A stretch of 64,000 nucleotides of DNA. Origin: Tritrichomonas musculus (lineage: Eukaryota; Parabasalia; Tritrichomonadida; Tritrichomonadidae). Shown here in pieces: positions 42,708 to 51,428 of the stretch (positions are counted from its first letter, which is position 1; each line of letters begins with the position of its first letter). The notes below the pieces were generated by a model, which worked only from the letters and a program-made list of their open reading frames with translations, made no database searches and had not been told where the DNA came from. The stretch lies in assembly GCA_039105265.1 (NCBI GenBank), contig JAPFFF010000055.1, forward strand, positions 806,001 through 870,000, read 5' to 3'. The position numbers and the translations under genes were made by a program.

Positions 42708-43304
42708 TTAAGCTTTCCAATCTGGATCTTTTTTGAAGTCATCTGGTGCGTCTTCTTCTTCCTCCTCGAGTACATATTCGTACTCGTATTCAATTTGTTC
42801 AGTTTCCACTTTTTGAGGAGGTGGTTGATCGAGAAAACAACCATTTTCGAGGCGTTCATTTCGGACTTTATCTTGAAGGAACTGCTTAATCGCCTCAAAT
42901 TCGGCTCTATCGGTGATTTCATGGCGAATATGAGCCATATCTTGGCCAATATTTTTGTCAAAATCGAGATAAATATCAGCCAGTAATCCGTCTTGTAGGA
43001 ATGATTTGTAGAGATAATAGAATGCTAATCCGCGAATTATGCGGTTGTGTTCAATTCCATTGAATCCTAAAACGTCGATTGAGTACTTGTCTGTATCAAT
43101 AAAATCAGGTGGCTCTGGAAATTTCTTAACATTTGGATTTGCTTCGAATTCAGTTTCTTCGGTTTCAGTATAATCCCATGGACGTGGATTTTCATCTTTA
43201 CCTAATGAAGGTTGAACTTTTTTGGTTTCTAGTGAGAAAGATTCTTCATCGTTATCTTCCGCATCGGCTTGTTCATCTATGGTTTCCTGTTGCTGGGACG
43301 ACAT
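42708..43304 (-). CDS. acidic Polinton protein of unknown role
   Basis: 198 residues, unrecognised. A Glu/Asp-rich N-terminus, a central helical region (about 90-160, GIEHNRIIRGLAFYYLYKSF), and an acidic tail (YEYEYVLEEEEEDAPDD). It is the first gene inside the left end. It is divergent from the next gene and shares a 144-base promoter region with it; a TTCATTTTT initiator lies directly before the ATG. Confidence 0.65.
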   Translation of the reverse strand: MSSQQQETIDEQADAEDNDEESFSLETKKVQPSLGKDENPRPWDYTETEETEFEANPNVKKFPEPPDFIDTDKYSIDVLGFNGIEHNRIIRGLAFYYLYKSFLQDGLLADIYLDFDKNIGQDMAHIRHEITDRAEFEAIKQFLQDKVRNERLENGCFLDQPPPQKVETEQIEYEYEYVLEEEEEDAPDDFKKDPDWKA

Positions 43305-43448
43305 GAAAAAAAAATGAAGTGATGAGGTGAGCTCGAAAAATCTAATTTTTATTTGGGTCCCTCAGGGGTACCCCCTAGGTTTTTGGGGTGGCGACCGTTA
43401 ACCAAAAATCTAATTTTTTCCCGTGAGGTCATCACTTCATTTTTTAGC
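43305..43448. promoter_or_regulatory. divergent Polinton promoter, class A
   Basis: TCATCACTTCATTTTT occurs in both orientations, just before the minus gene (about 43324-43309) and before the plus gene (43429-43444). Between them AAAAATCTAATTTTT occurs twice, along with GGCGACCGTTAACC, which holds a Myb-type TAACGG box in reverse. The block from GGCGACCGTTAACC to the plus initiator is copied at 45748-45803. Confidence 0.6.
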
Positions 43449-45233
43449 ATGCACAGCAGAAGCCATGTCGTCACCAAAGAGAGAATGAAATCTCTACAAG
43501 AAAAGCAGGAATATGATCTAGTTGGTCATACGAATAAAAATGGAATGCAAAGAGAAGTGTCAAAGGGCATTCAGATATCTAAACACGGGGCCAAAAGTCA
43601 ACGATTTATACTTAATCTAGAAGACGAAAATGATGATCAATCAAAAAGCCAACCAACACCAAAAAAGGTCAAATTTGTAGTAAATCCGCCAGGAAAAGTC
43701 AAATTGTCAAAAAATACTGAAGAATCAAAGAAAGACGAAATCCCAACCCCTGGATTCAAAAAAGTTGATCCTCCTTTGCCAAATCGAAAATTTGAAATAC
43801 CAGAAGATAAAGTTGTACACAAACATCACCTTCGATTACCAACAATTTCTCGTGACAAAAAAGCAGAAATGAAGGCAAAAGGGATTACAGTGAAAAAGCA
43901 TATGCAAAGTTGGCTAGCAGATAACGAATTTTTTGAAGGGATACCAGAAGATGAATTATATCAAATTGCCACAATGTTGCTTGGTGAAGAATTATTTGCC
44001 TATGATTTAGAGCATTCTTTTGTTGATGATCTCAATGAAAATGGTGATATCGTTATTTGGTCAGAATTCTATGTTGATGTTTTAAAAGATGAAAATGCTC
44101 GATTACTAAGCGGTAATTACGAAAAGGATTTACCAGCAATGAAAAAGAAATATTCAAAACCAAAAGAATTAGACGAAGATCTGGTTTCAATACTCAAATA
44201 CGTTAAAACAGAAGAATTCAGAAGAAAGCAAAATTACATTCGATTAGTTTTCTCTCAAAATGAAAAAAATCAAGCATCACTCAGTGAACAAGTAGAGAAA
44301 GATAAACAAAAATTCATAGAAGAACGTTTACGTAAGATGAATGAAACAATTCAACCTGACCCTGTCAAACCTACAATCATCAAAAAGAAGAAAAGGAAGG
44401 TAGTTTCAAGAAAACAATTAGAAAAAATGAACAAAGTTATTGAATCTGATCAACCAAAGAAAAAGGTAACAAGTCGATCACAAATTCCTCGTGCCAAGCC
44501 TGATCAACCGCCTTCAACATCAAGAATCAGATTACGAGTAAAAAATAGGAAAGATAAGCATCTGGAAAATGACGAATTAGCAAGAACAGATTTAATTGTA
44601 GAATTGAAAAAGATATACAAAGACAAGACGGAAGAAGAAATCAAAGAAATCGCTAATCAAAGAATCCAAACTCACAAAGACCGAGGTTTTGAATTTACAA
44701 TTTTACCGTTTCCATGGAATTTCCTCAACGACGAAGAATTCGAAATTCACACGAAGATCAGAGAAGAAGAATCAAAGAAAAATTTGGCATTCAATCGTTT
44801 GGCTACAGCATTCGAATATGCTCATCCTGACATGACGCACGACGAAATAGAGATCGCCACAAGAGAAAGACTCAAAGATTTCATCGACAATTATAGAGAA
44901 ATAACTGATATTCAATTGGAAGAATTTCTTGATGAACAAGAATTTGCTGCCTATAAAGAAAAAGAACAAAGAATCCAAGAAGAAAAAGAAAAACGAAAAA
45001 AAGAAAGAGAAAGATTAGCAAGAAAAGTTGGTAAACCAATAACGGAAACAATCGATAAAATTTTGCAAACTCAAACAGCGAAAGAACCAATACAACAACA
45101 ATCCAACCAATTAGCTGAATTTAATGATTTCTGGCTCGATAAATCAAATGACAATTCATCCTTTGAAAGTTTCTCAGATTCAGATTCTGATGTCGTTGAA
45201 AAATTACCAAGCGACACTCCCTCCGATAATTGA
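43449..45233 (+). CDS. large charged Polinton protein
   Basis: 594 residues from the ATG at 43449, chosen because the class A initiator lies just upstream; the frame is open further 5' through the promoter. Basic N-terminal third with Lys/Pro-rich linkers, a globular-looking segment (about 125-215), basic runs (KKKKRKVVSRKQ, KKKVTSRSQ), then a long charged helix (EKEKRKKERERLARK) and an acidic Ser/Asp end. Possibly a nuclear or DNA-associated protein; no family recognised. It also resembles no known capsid protein. Confidence 0.65.
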   Translation: MHSRSHVVTKERMKSLQEKQEYDLVGHTNKNGMQREVSKGIQISKHGAKSQRFILNLEDENDDQSKSQPTPKKVKFVVNPPGKVKLSKNTEESKKDEIPTPGFKKVDPPLPNRKFEIPEDKVVHKHHLRLPTISRDKKAEMKAKGITVKKHMQSWLADNEFFEGIPEDELYQIATMLLGEELFAYDLEHSFVDDLNENGDIVIWSEFYVDVLKDENARLLSGNYEKDLPAMKKKYSKPKELDEDLVSILKYVKTEEFRRKQNYIRLVFSQNEKNQASLSEQVEKDKQKFIEERLRKMNETIQPDPVKPTIIKKKKRKVVSRKQLEKMNKVIESDQPKKKVTSRSQIPRAKPDQPPSTSRIRLRVKNRKDKHLENDELARTDLIVELKKIYKDKTEEEIKEIANQRIQTHKDRGFEFTILPFPWNFLNDEEFEIHTKIREEESKKNLAFNRLATAFEYAHPDMTHDEIEIATRERLKDFIDNYREITDIQLEEFLDEQEFAAYKEKEQRIQEEKEKRKKERERLARKVGKPITETIDKILQTQTAKEPIQQQSNQLAEFNDFWLDKSNDNSSFESFSDSDSDVVEKLPSDTPSDN

Positions 45234-45306
45234 GAGATCGGAATAAAAAAACTCTCAAAAAAGATTTAGGTTTTTAATAAACCAATTTAATTAATTAATT
45301 TTTTAT

Positions 45307-45723
45307 TTATTTCTTTTCTTTATCTTTTTCTTCTTCTTTTTCTTTGTCTTCGACTTTTTTAGTAGTTTCTTTTGGTATGGGAATCGGAACGAATTTCCCT
45401 TTATCATAACCAATCATCATTCCAGGTGACAAAAATGGTCGAATAAACTCAATATGAGTATCGAACCAAAGAATTAATTTTTCTTTCGATCGAATATCTT
45501 CCCTTGAAAGACTTGGAGTTTCTGATGGAATATTATGATCAATACATTGCATCATAACTTTTGCAACTGCTGATAATTTTTGAAGGGATACATTTTCCCC
45601 ATACCTTGATTTCAACATTTTCCAACCTTGAGTTCTTTTTGGATTTCTCATGTCTTTTGCAGACATAGATGGTATATCATCTTTAATTTCTTTTTGTTCA
45701 GGTACACTTTGTTTGTCCGACAT
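45307..45723 (-). CDS. small Polinton protein, unknown
   Basis: 138 residues with a compact helical middle (GWKMLKSRYGENVSLQKLSAVAKVMMQ) and a C-terminal Lys/Glu tail. The start is preceded by GTTCATTTTTTTTAATG, an initiator adjoining the ATG. Tail-to-tail with the charged protein, divergent from the next gene. Confidence 0.55.
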   Translation of the reverse strand: MSDKQSVPEQKEIKDDIPSMSAKDMRNPKRTQGWKMLKSRYGENVSLQKLSAVAKVMMQCIDHNIPSETPSLSREDIRSKEKLILWFDTHIEFIRPFLSPGMMIGYDKGKFVPIPIPKETTKKVEDKEKEEEKDKEKK

Positions 45724-45811
45724 TAAAAAAAATGAACTTTTTCACTAGGCGACCGTTAACCAAAAAATCTAATTTTTTCTCGTGAGGTCATCACATCATT
45801 TTTATACAAGC
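45724..45811. promoter_or_regulatory. second copy of the class A divergent promoter
   Basis: GGCGACCGTTAACC, AAAAATCTAATTTTTT and CGTGAGGTCATCAC..CATTTTT repeat the 43383-43444 block almost base for base, while the flanking genes are unrelated. The minus side has its own TTCATTTTTTTT initiator. Confidence 0.65.
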
Positions 45812-46090
45812 ATGGAAGCCCGTACGATCCAACACTTACTTGAAGTTGTCGAAGCTCTTGATAGTGTTCATGAATGGAGAACTATTTCTGATGATCTTGA
45901 TCAAAGAGAAAAAATGGCATATATGCTCCAAGAAGCTGCAACCAATATGAATCACATCGATGATGTTCGTGTGATAATGAATGATGGAGATAGCTCAAAT
46001 GAAGAAAAAGCTAACGAACTTGAATGCTTCTTCATTGAAGAATTAAAGGCAGGTTTGAAAAATCTCAAACGCTGGAACGAAAGGAAATAA
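45812..46090 (+). CDS. small helical Polinton protein
   Basis: 92 residues from the ATG at 45812, which follows the initiator; an apparent upstream extension is promoter. Entirely helical and acidic (MEARTIQHLLEVVEALDSV...), family unknown. Confidence 0.55.
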   Translation: MEARTIQHLLEVVEALDSVHEWRTISDDLDQREKMAYMLQEAATNMNHIDDVRVIMNDGDSSNEEKANELECFFIEELKAGLKNLKRWNERK

Positions 46091-46110
46091 TTAATTAAAT
46101 AAACAATTCA

Positions 46111-46190
46111 ATTTACTGCATTTTTTGACACCCTTTTTATTTTTGCATTTTTTGACACTCTTTTTATTTTTGCATTTTCTGACAATTCAA
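46111..46190. repeat. three promoter-like 27-bp repeats
   Basis: TTGCATTTTTTGACACYCTT plus TTTATT recurs about three times between convergent genes, reaching the integrase stop. The unit resembles the class B promoter words TTTTGACAC and CTTTTTATTTT. Confidence 0.55.
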
Positions 46191-47575
46191 ATAGGATCTA
46201 ATCTATAACGAGGTAATATTTGAGTATTTCCTTTAAGATCTTGTATTAAATATTTACCATTTTGAAAACCTTTTACAAAAAATCTACCAGGTTGAGTTAT
46301 TGATCGTCTTTTTTTAAGAGTGTCTTTATTATTATATACAATTACTTCTTGGTTTTCTTTTAAATTATAACCTTTTTGAGCAGAAACATTATAATTAGCT
46401 TGAGAAATACGTCTACAAATAAAAGTATATAAATCAGAATTATTTTGCATTTGACTAGGGGAAACATTCATACCTGCATATTTTGACAAAGTTAAGTGTG
46501 GGGCATTATTATATTGAACAACTAATTCTTTTAATATTTCAGGGGAGATTTCTCGTTGAACTTCATAAGCCATATCTCTCAAAGTTCTAATAATTCTATC
46601 AACTATACCTAATGAAGAATGTAATGGGCTAGTTGTTTGTTTTTCACCTGGTTTTCGTAAAAATGATGGATAATGATAATCATCCATTCTATCAACAGGT
46701 TCCCATTTAATTCCATTTGAGTTTAAAAAATTAATTGTTTCTTCAGAACAAAAACCTTTTTCACCATCTCCGGTCAATATTTTAGGTTTCATTCCTTGTT
46801 GAAATAAAGTATTTAAAGCTTTTGTTATTGAAATAGATGTTTTTTGTCCAGCAGTCATAATTTTATTTATATCACCAAAACATTCTCTACCTAAAGGAAT
46901 TGCATATAAATATCGACTATTGGCTTCTATACAAATTAAGTACCCAACATTTTTTTCAAACATAATATCAATTAAATAAGTACCAGGTTCACATAATTTA
47001 TGTAAATAATATTTTTTATTCTTATTAGTTGGAAATTGTTTCTTTTGAACATAATCATCTTCAGAAACATAATTTGGCTCAATAACTTTTTCAAATTGTT
47101 TTAATAATACATGTCTTTTATTTTTATTTCTAAATGCAATATCAGGTACATTTGTTTTACCTTTGAATTCAACTATCATTCCTGGTTGTTCCATAATTTT
47201 TGTAATATATATTTCATACCATTCTTCCATAGTATATTTATCTTTACCTTTTTTCCATCCAGAGGTCAATTTTTCAAATTCAGGAAAAGTACGAATATTT
47301 TCATTATGTAAATTATTAATTACATGGTTCTCAATTTTTTCTTCAAAACTTAATTCATCATCAGGAATTTTTTCATCTGTGATTACAGGTAATGATTCAG
47401 ATAATACTTTTCGAAATTCTGAATAAGCATTATAAATTTGTTCAAATTCATCATCAGTTACAAAATCTTTTTGATATCCTTTATAATTTCTAGCTTCATT
47501 TGGCATTATTAATTTCTTTTGATAAGCTTTCTTTTCTAAATAATTCATTAATTTTTCACCTTCTGACGATAACAT
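46187..47575 (-). CDS. Polinton integrase (rve/retroviral-type)
   Basis: 462 residues. The RNase H-like core spans about 200-370: YLIDIMFEKNVGYLICIEANSRY (first acidic strand), KILTGDGEKGFCSEETINFLNSNGI (second acidic strand and helix), and HSSLGIVDRIIRTLRDMAYE (third helix). The N-terminal 150 residues are helical. The C-terminus (about 405-462) is a small beta-rich SH3/chromo-like domain (EVIVYNNKD...GRFFVKGFQNGKYLIQD). It inserts the element into the genome by strand transfer. It is divergent from the small gene at 47633 across a promoter with an AACCGC box. Confidence 0.85.
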   Translation of the reverse strand: MLSSEGEKLMNYLEKKAYQKKLIMPNEARNYKGYQKDFVTDDEFEQIYNAYSEFRKVLSESLPVITDEKIPDDELSFEEKIENHVINNLHNENIRTFPEFEKLTSGWKKGKDKYTMEEWYEIYITKIMEQPGMIVEFKGKTNVPDIAFRNKNKRHVLLKQFEKVIEPNYVSEDDYVQKKQFPTNKNKKYYLHKLCEPGTYLIDIMFEKNVGYLICIEANSRYLYAIPLGRECFGDINKIMTAGQKTSISITKALNTLFQQGMKPKILTGDGEKGFCSEETINFLNSNGIKWEPVDRMDDYHYPSFLRKPGEKQTTSPLHSSLGIVDRIIRTLRDMAYEVQREISPEILKELVVQYNNAPHLTLSKYAGMNVSPSQMQNNSDLYTFICRRISQANYNVSAQKGYNLKENQEVIVYNNKDTLKKRRSITQPGRFFVKGFQNGKYLIQDLKGNTQILPRYRLDPI

Positions 47576-47632
47576 TTAAATTTCAATAAAGAGCGGTTTT
47601 GACAGACCATAATGTTATTTGTTTTCTTGATA
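47576..47632. promoter_or_regulatory. divergent class B promoter (integrase / coiled-coil gene)
   Basis: AGCGGTTTTGACAGACCAT at 47592-47610 serves the plus gene; the same box, inverted, lies upstream of the integrase. Confidence 0.55.
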
Positions 47633-47935
47633 ATGTCAGAAAGTGCACTTGTCTCTAAACAATTGGAAATAAAATTGAAAATGGTACTGAAACAAAAAGA
47701 AGATAATAATAATGAATTCAAAAAGTTTTGGGATGAAATTCGTGAAAGAGAAGAAAGAGAAAAAAGAGAAACATCTGGATCAATGAGAGAAGGGTATGAA
47801 AGTGATAAAGTTTATCCAACAAAAGACCAAATCAAAAAGAAAGATGATGAATTTCGATTGGAAGCTGAAATAATTAACCTGGAAATACAAATCTTGAAAA
47901 AGAAAATTGCTGAAGCAAGAATTAACGAACTTTAA
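47633..47935 (+). CDS. small coiled-coil Polinton protein
   Basis: About 100 residues from MSESALVSK (47633), the likelier start; an in-frame ATG at 47612 lies inside the initiator region. Charged coiled coil (REREEREKRETSG, DEFRLEAEIINLEIQILKKK). Ends in TAAATAAA. First of four small charged-helical genes. Confidence 0.55.
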   Translation: MSESALVSKQLEIKLKMVLKQKEDNNNEFKKFWDEIREREEREKRETSGSMREGYESDKVYPTKDQIKKKDDEFRLEAEIINLEIQILKKKIAEARINEL

Positions 47936-47977
47936 ATAAAAAAGCAGTTTTGACATTTCACTTTTATTTTTGTATTT

Positions 47978-48217
47978 ATGTCTAAATTGGAAGAAAAATT
48001 AATAAGTCTTCGAGAAGAATGGAAAGAAAAATGGAAACAAATAAGAAGAATTCAAAAAAATGCACCTAATTACACAAATGAGGATGCAATTATAATTTAT
48101 GATGAATCCAAATTATCGATGGATGATCAAGAAGAATTGGAACGATTACGAAGAGAAAGAGACCGACTCCGATATCAAATGAAAGAAATTCAAGAACTTT
48201 TAAGAGAAATTAAATAA
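47978..48217 (+). CDS. coiled-coil Polinton protein, paralogue 1
   Basis: 79 residues, MSKLEEKLISLREEWKEKW... with YDESKLSMDDQEELERLRRE. Preceded by AGCAGTTTTGACATTTCACT then ATG within 20 bases. Closely related to the next gene. Confidence 0.6.
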   Translation: MSKLEEKLISLREEWKEKWKQIRRIQKNAPNYTNEDAIIIYDESKLSMDDQEELERLRRERDRLRYQMKEIQELLREIK

Positions 48218-48255
48218 AAAAGCAGTTTTGACACTTCACTTTTATTTTTGTATTT
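48218..48255 (+). promoter_or_regulatory. class B promoter
   Basis: AGCAGTTTTGACACTTCACT at 48221-48240 and TTTATTTTTGTATTTATG after it; nearly the same 38 bases precede the genes at 47978 and 48721. Confidence 0.65.
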
Positions 48256-48678
48256 ATGGCTGCGATTGAAATACCTATCAGAAAATTGGAAGAAAAATTG
48301 GAGAGTCTTCGAAAAGAAAAATTGGAAACATGCAAGCAAATATTGAAAATAGAAAGGAAGGCTCCATCTTCCATTGATGAGGATGGATTAATTATTTATG
48401 ATGAATCCAAATTGTTTCAGGAAGACATAGAAGAATTGGAACGATTACGAAGAGAAAAAGAAAAACTCTGGAATCAAATAGAAGCAATGAATAGTTTCAT
48501 TTCCGATATCAAAAGAAGCGAACAAATGCGAGTTAATTGTCAAAAAGCCTTCGAAATTGGGAAAAGAATAGGCATAATTGAATCTAAATATCCAGGAGAT
48601 CTCTCAGCTTTGACTCCCGAAGAACGACAAGAATATGACCAATTACTAAATGAATTTCAAGAACTTTTAAAATCTTAA
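48256..48678 (+). CDS. coiled-coil Polinton protein, paralogue 2
   Basis: 140 residues. The first 85 match paralogue 1 (KLEEKLESLRKEKLETCKQI, IIYDESKLFQEDIEELERLRRE). An added C-terminal helical segment (EIGKRIGIIESKYPGDLSALTPEERQ) is absent from its neighbour. Confidence 0.6.
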   Translation: MAAIEIPIRKLEEKLESLRKEKLETCKQILKIERKAPSSIDEDGLIIYDESKLFQEDIEELERLRREKEKLWNQIEAMNSFISDIKRSEQMRVNCQKAFEIGKRIGIIESKYPGDLSALTPEERQEYDQLLNEFQELLKS

Positions 48679-48720
48679 ATAAAAAAGCAGTTTTGACACT
48701 TCACTTTTATTTTTGTTTTC

Positions 48721-48918
48721 ATGTCTAAATTGCAAGAAGCTTACGAGAAATGGGATATCTTAGATGAACAAATAAATGACATCGAAAAAAAGGCAGGGAT
48801 TATTGGTAATCAAAGGGTTTATGATGATAAAGATTTTAGAAAATTAATGGATTTACGAAGAGAAAGAGACAAAGTAGAAAAAGAAATTGAACTTTTAAGA
48901 AAAGAATTAATTAAATAA
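48721..48918 (+). CDS. coiled-coil Polinton protein, paralogue 3
   Basis: 65 residues (MSKLQEAYEKWDILDEQIND...FRKLMDLRRERDKVEKEIELLRKEL), a shorter relative with the same promoter (AGCAGTTTTGACACTTCACT at 48686) and the same TAAATAAA end. Confidence 0.55.
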   Translation: MSKLQEAYEKWDILDEQINDIEKKAGIIGNQRVYDDKDFRKLMDLRRERDKVEKEIELLRKELIK

Positions 48919-48922
48919 AAAG

Positions 48923-50626
48923 TTACCTTAATCTATATTTCTTATCATTATTATTGAATGAGCAGTATTGTAAAATTGTTTGATTAAAATCTTGATGAGT
49001 TTTGGGTCTGAAATTTTTTACTTTTGCCCATTTTTTAAATTCAGTCCAGGCTTCAAAAGCTACATAACCATTTCTGAATTTTTGGAAGTTTTCCTCAATA
49101 AATAATTTTTCAGGAGATTTTGAAAAGTTCATTAAATTCATTCTTGCCTCAGTTGTAGGAAATTGTGCTGGATAGAAATTTGATAAATCAACAGTCAAGA
49201 AAAAAGTAATTAAATTGTTTTTGAAATCTTGTGTCTTAATAAGATTACGTAAAGGTTGAAAATAGTCTTGACCTTTCATTGGATAACAATTTGTAACAAC
49301 AAATCTTCTATCGTCTTCATCAATTCGAATAGGAGCAGGATTGTTTGTTAAGAAGATGAAATTGGCAACATTTTCTTTAGATTCAGTATTTCTATGTTTT
49401 CCTTCAATAGTAGCGAATCTTTCTGTGATTAACGTTTTTAATCTTTCATGTTGTTTAAGATATTTTCGATCGTTTTTATTATGATTTTCCTTTTCTGAAC
49501 ATACCAATAATTTTTTGTTTAAGATTTGGAAATTAAAATTGCTTGTAATATTATCAAAGTTTGCATTTGGATCAGAATATTCACCTAAAAGTTGACAAAG
49601 AGTGTCCGTAAATGTATTTTTCCCACAACCCGGTTTACCAATAATAACTAATGCAGTACCTGTTTTACCATCTGGATGTTGAAAAATAAATGAAATCCAT
49701 TTAATGATATAATCATATAATTCTTGGTCAGAATTTGCAATAACTCTAAAAATATGATCCAAATATGGTTGAATCACATTTTGTGTACAAAGAATTAATC
49801 TTGAATAAGGATACCAATGAAAATATGAAAAAATGTTTGGATCTTCGGAATAGAATTTCATTGATTCATAAGTAATGAAATCCAAATTCTTCCCAAAGGA
49901 AACAACATCAAATGCAGTAATTGCTTTCTTTGTATTTTTACCAACTTTTGAACACCCTAATTTAATATTTTTCAATATTGGTGCAAATTGAGTAGGATTT
50001 AACATTTCTAACGTATTTGATTGTTTAATTATGAAGATATTGTCTAGTTGAATATAACAACAAACTTTTTTGAAATCAGTAAAGAAATCTCCAACACGAA
50101 TTCCAGTAGAAGAATATTTTCTTTCATAATTCTTATCTTTAAATGAGATTATTGAACAATTTTCACCAAAATCAATTTGAACAAATTGGTTAATTGTATT
50201 ATTGAAATATTTCTCCCAAATAACATTTCTTTGAGATTCTGAGAGTGCATTCAAAATTGGGAAGATCCAATGATTTGAAACTTCTGGATGATTTTCTTGA
50301 CTACCAATTGCTTGAAGATCTTGTTCAGAATTTTCTTGATTAGATAAGTACCAATTTTTCACAATATTGTACAAATGGTTTGGATTAAATGGAGAACGAA
50401 ATATATATTTGATAGAAGTTGTTAAATTTTCAAGTGTTGGTTCAAATAAATTTAACAATCCAACAACATCATCAGGAAACAATTGAATGAGATTTGTATT
50501 TATTTCAAGATCACGATCATGAAACTCTTGACCTTGATATTGAGGAAAGACATTCTCATTTATATTTTCGATTTGTCTAGCTTCTGGAATTAAGAAATCA
50601 TCAGAGAGGAGGGTTGGTTGATTCAT
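48923..50626 (-). CDS. SF3-type helicase / primase-helicase-like ATPase
   Basis: About 567 residues from MNQPTLL (50626), which follows the initiator GTCACTTTTATTTTTG; the longer frame has no ATG. The C-terminal ATPase has Walker A IIGKPGCGKNTFTD, Walker B LNKKLLVCSEKEN, a sensor strand NFIFLTNNPAPI, and an arginine finger region DEDDRRFVV. This is the order of superfamily 3 helicases of D5/virophage/parvovirus type. A role in unwinding the element during replication with its own polymerase is inferred. The N-terminal 280 residues are not recognised. Confidence 0.8.
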   Translation of the reverse strand: MNQPTLLSDDFLIPEARQIENINENVFPQYQGQEFHDRDLEINTNLIQLFPDDVVGLLNLFEPTLENLTTSIKYIFRSPFNPNHLYNIVKNWYLSNQENSEQDLQAIGSQENHPEVSNHWIFPILNALSESQRNVIWEKYFNNTINQFVQIDFGENCSIISFKDKNYERKYSSTGIRVGDFFTDFKKVCCYIQLDNIFIIKQSNTLEMLNPTQFAPILKNIKLGCSKVGKNTKKAITAFDVVSFGKNLDFITYESMKFYSEDPNIFSYFHWYPYSRLILCTQNVIQPYLDHIFRVIANSDQELYDYIIKWISFIFQHPDGKTGTALVIIGKPGCGKNTFTDTLCQLLGEYSDPNANFDNITSNFNFQILNKKLLVCSEKENHNKNDRKYLKQHERLKTLITERFATIEGKHRNTESKENVANFIFLTNNPAPIRIDEDDRRFVVTNCYPMKGQDYFQPLRNLIKTQDFKNNLITFFLTVDLSNFYPAQFPTTEARMNLMNFSKSPEKLFIEENFQKFRNGYVAFEAWTEFKKWAKVKNFRPKTHQDFNQTILQYCSFNNNDKKYRLR

Positions 50627-50676
50627 CGATACAAAAATAAAAGTGACTGTCAAAACCGTTATTCATTTTTTAATTA
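50627..50676. promoter_or_regulatory. shared divergent class B promoter
   Basis: A single box AACGGTTTTGACAGTCACTT (minus strand, 50661-50642) serves the helicase. The same box reads into TTATTCATTTTTTAATTAATG for the plus gene at 50677. The two starts are only 50 bases apart. Confidence 0.65.
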
Positions 50677-51306
50677 ATGTCAAGTGATAACGAATTACCT
50701 CTACACTATTCAACTGGGGGTTCACCTCAATATCAATTATCACCAAACATGCAAAATTTAAATAATAGTTTTCAAAACTTTGTTGTCAATAATGAAATTG
50801 ATGATTGGGAAATAGACCGTAATTTTAATGAACCTCAACCAATAAATACATCAACGTCTCCAAATGAAGAAGAATTTTATGCAGGAATCAATCAAATAGT
50901 AGAAGAACATCCAGCAAATCCAAACCGTGATTTTAATGAACCTCAATCAACGTCTCCAAATGAAGAAGAATTTTATGCAGGAATCAATCAAATTGTAGAA
51001 AAACAATTAGAAGAACATCCAGCAAATCCAAACCGTCATGGAAATCCAAGACCTCCAAACCCACAAGATGTATTTGGAAAAAGTTATCATGACCGAGATG
51101 ATTTTGGGAACTTTTTGAAAATTCTTGAAAAAAGAGAATATCCATCAGACGAAATTATAAATTTGTACAATCAATTTTTTCACACAAATATTACTCGTCA
51201 CGGATTCGGTCATCTCAATGACGTAAAAGAAAATTTTACAGCAAAAAGAAAAAATTTTGGTGGAATTCAAAAAACTTGGTATAAAAGAAAAAATAAAGTA
51301 CTTTAA
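50677..51306 (+). CDS. Polinton protein with internal duplication
   Basis: 209 residues, unrecognised. Asn/Pro/Glu-rich, disordered-looking N-terminus in which TSPNEEEFYAGINQIVE is present twice (about 65-85 and 90-110) with HPANPNR following. The C-terminal 70 residues are helical and basic (ILEKREYPSDEIINLYNQFF). The end runs into a 10-bp repeat array. Confidence 0.55.
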   Translation: MSSDNELPLHYSTGGSPQYQLSPNMQNLNNSFQNFVVNNEIDDWEIDRNFNEPQPINTSTSPNEEEFYAGINQIVEEHPANPNRDFNEPQSTSPNEEEFYAGINQIVEKQLEEHPANPNRHGNPRPPNPQDVFGKSYHDRDDFGNFLKILEKREYPSDEIINLYNQFFHTNITRHGFGHLNDVKENFTAKRKNFGGIQKTWYKRKNKVL

Positions 51307-51354
51307 AGAACTTCAAAGAACTTCAAAGTACTTCAAAGAACTTTAAAGTACTTC
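51296..51354. repeat. 10-bp-phased AAAGAACTTC repeats
   Basis: Five to six copies of AAAGWACTTY at an exact 10-base period follow the stop of the preceding gene. Each contains a dyad (AAGTACTT or similar), and they precede the 51429 gene. Confidence 0.7.
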
Positions 51355-51428
51355 TCAAAAAATTTTCACTCACAAAAAGTTTAATAAAAATTTTAATTTA
51401 AAAAGTTCATTTTATATCACTTTTTACA

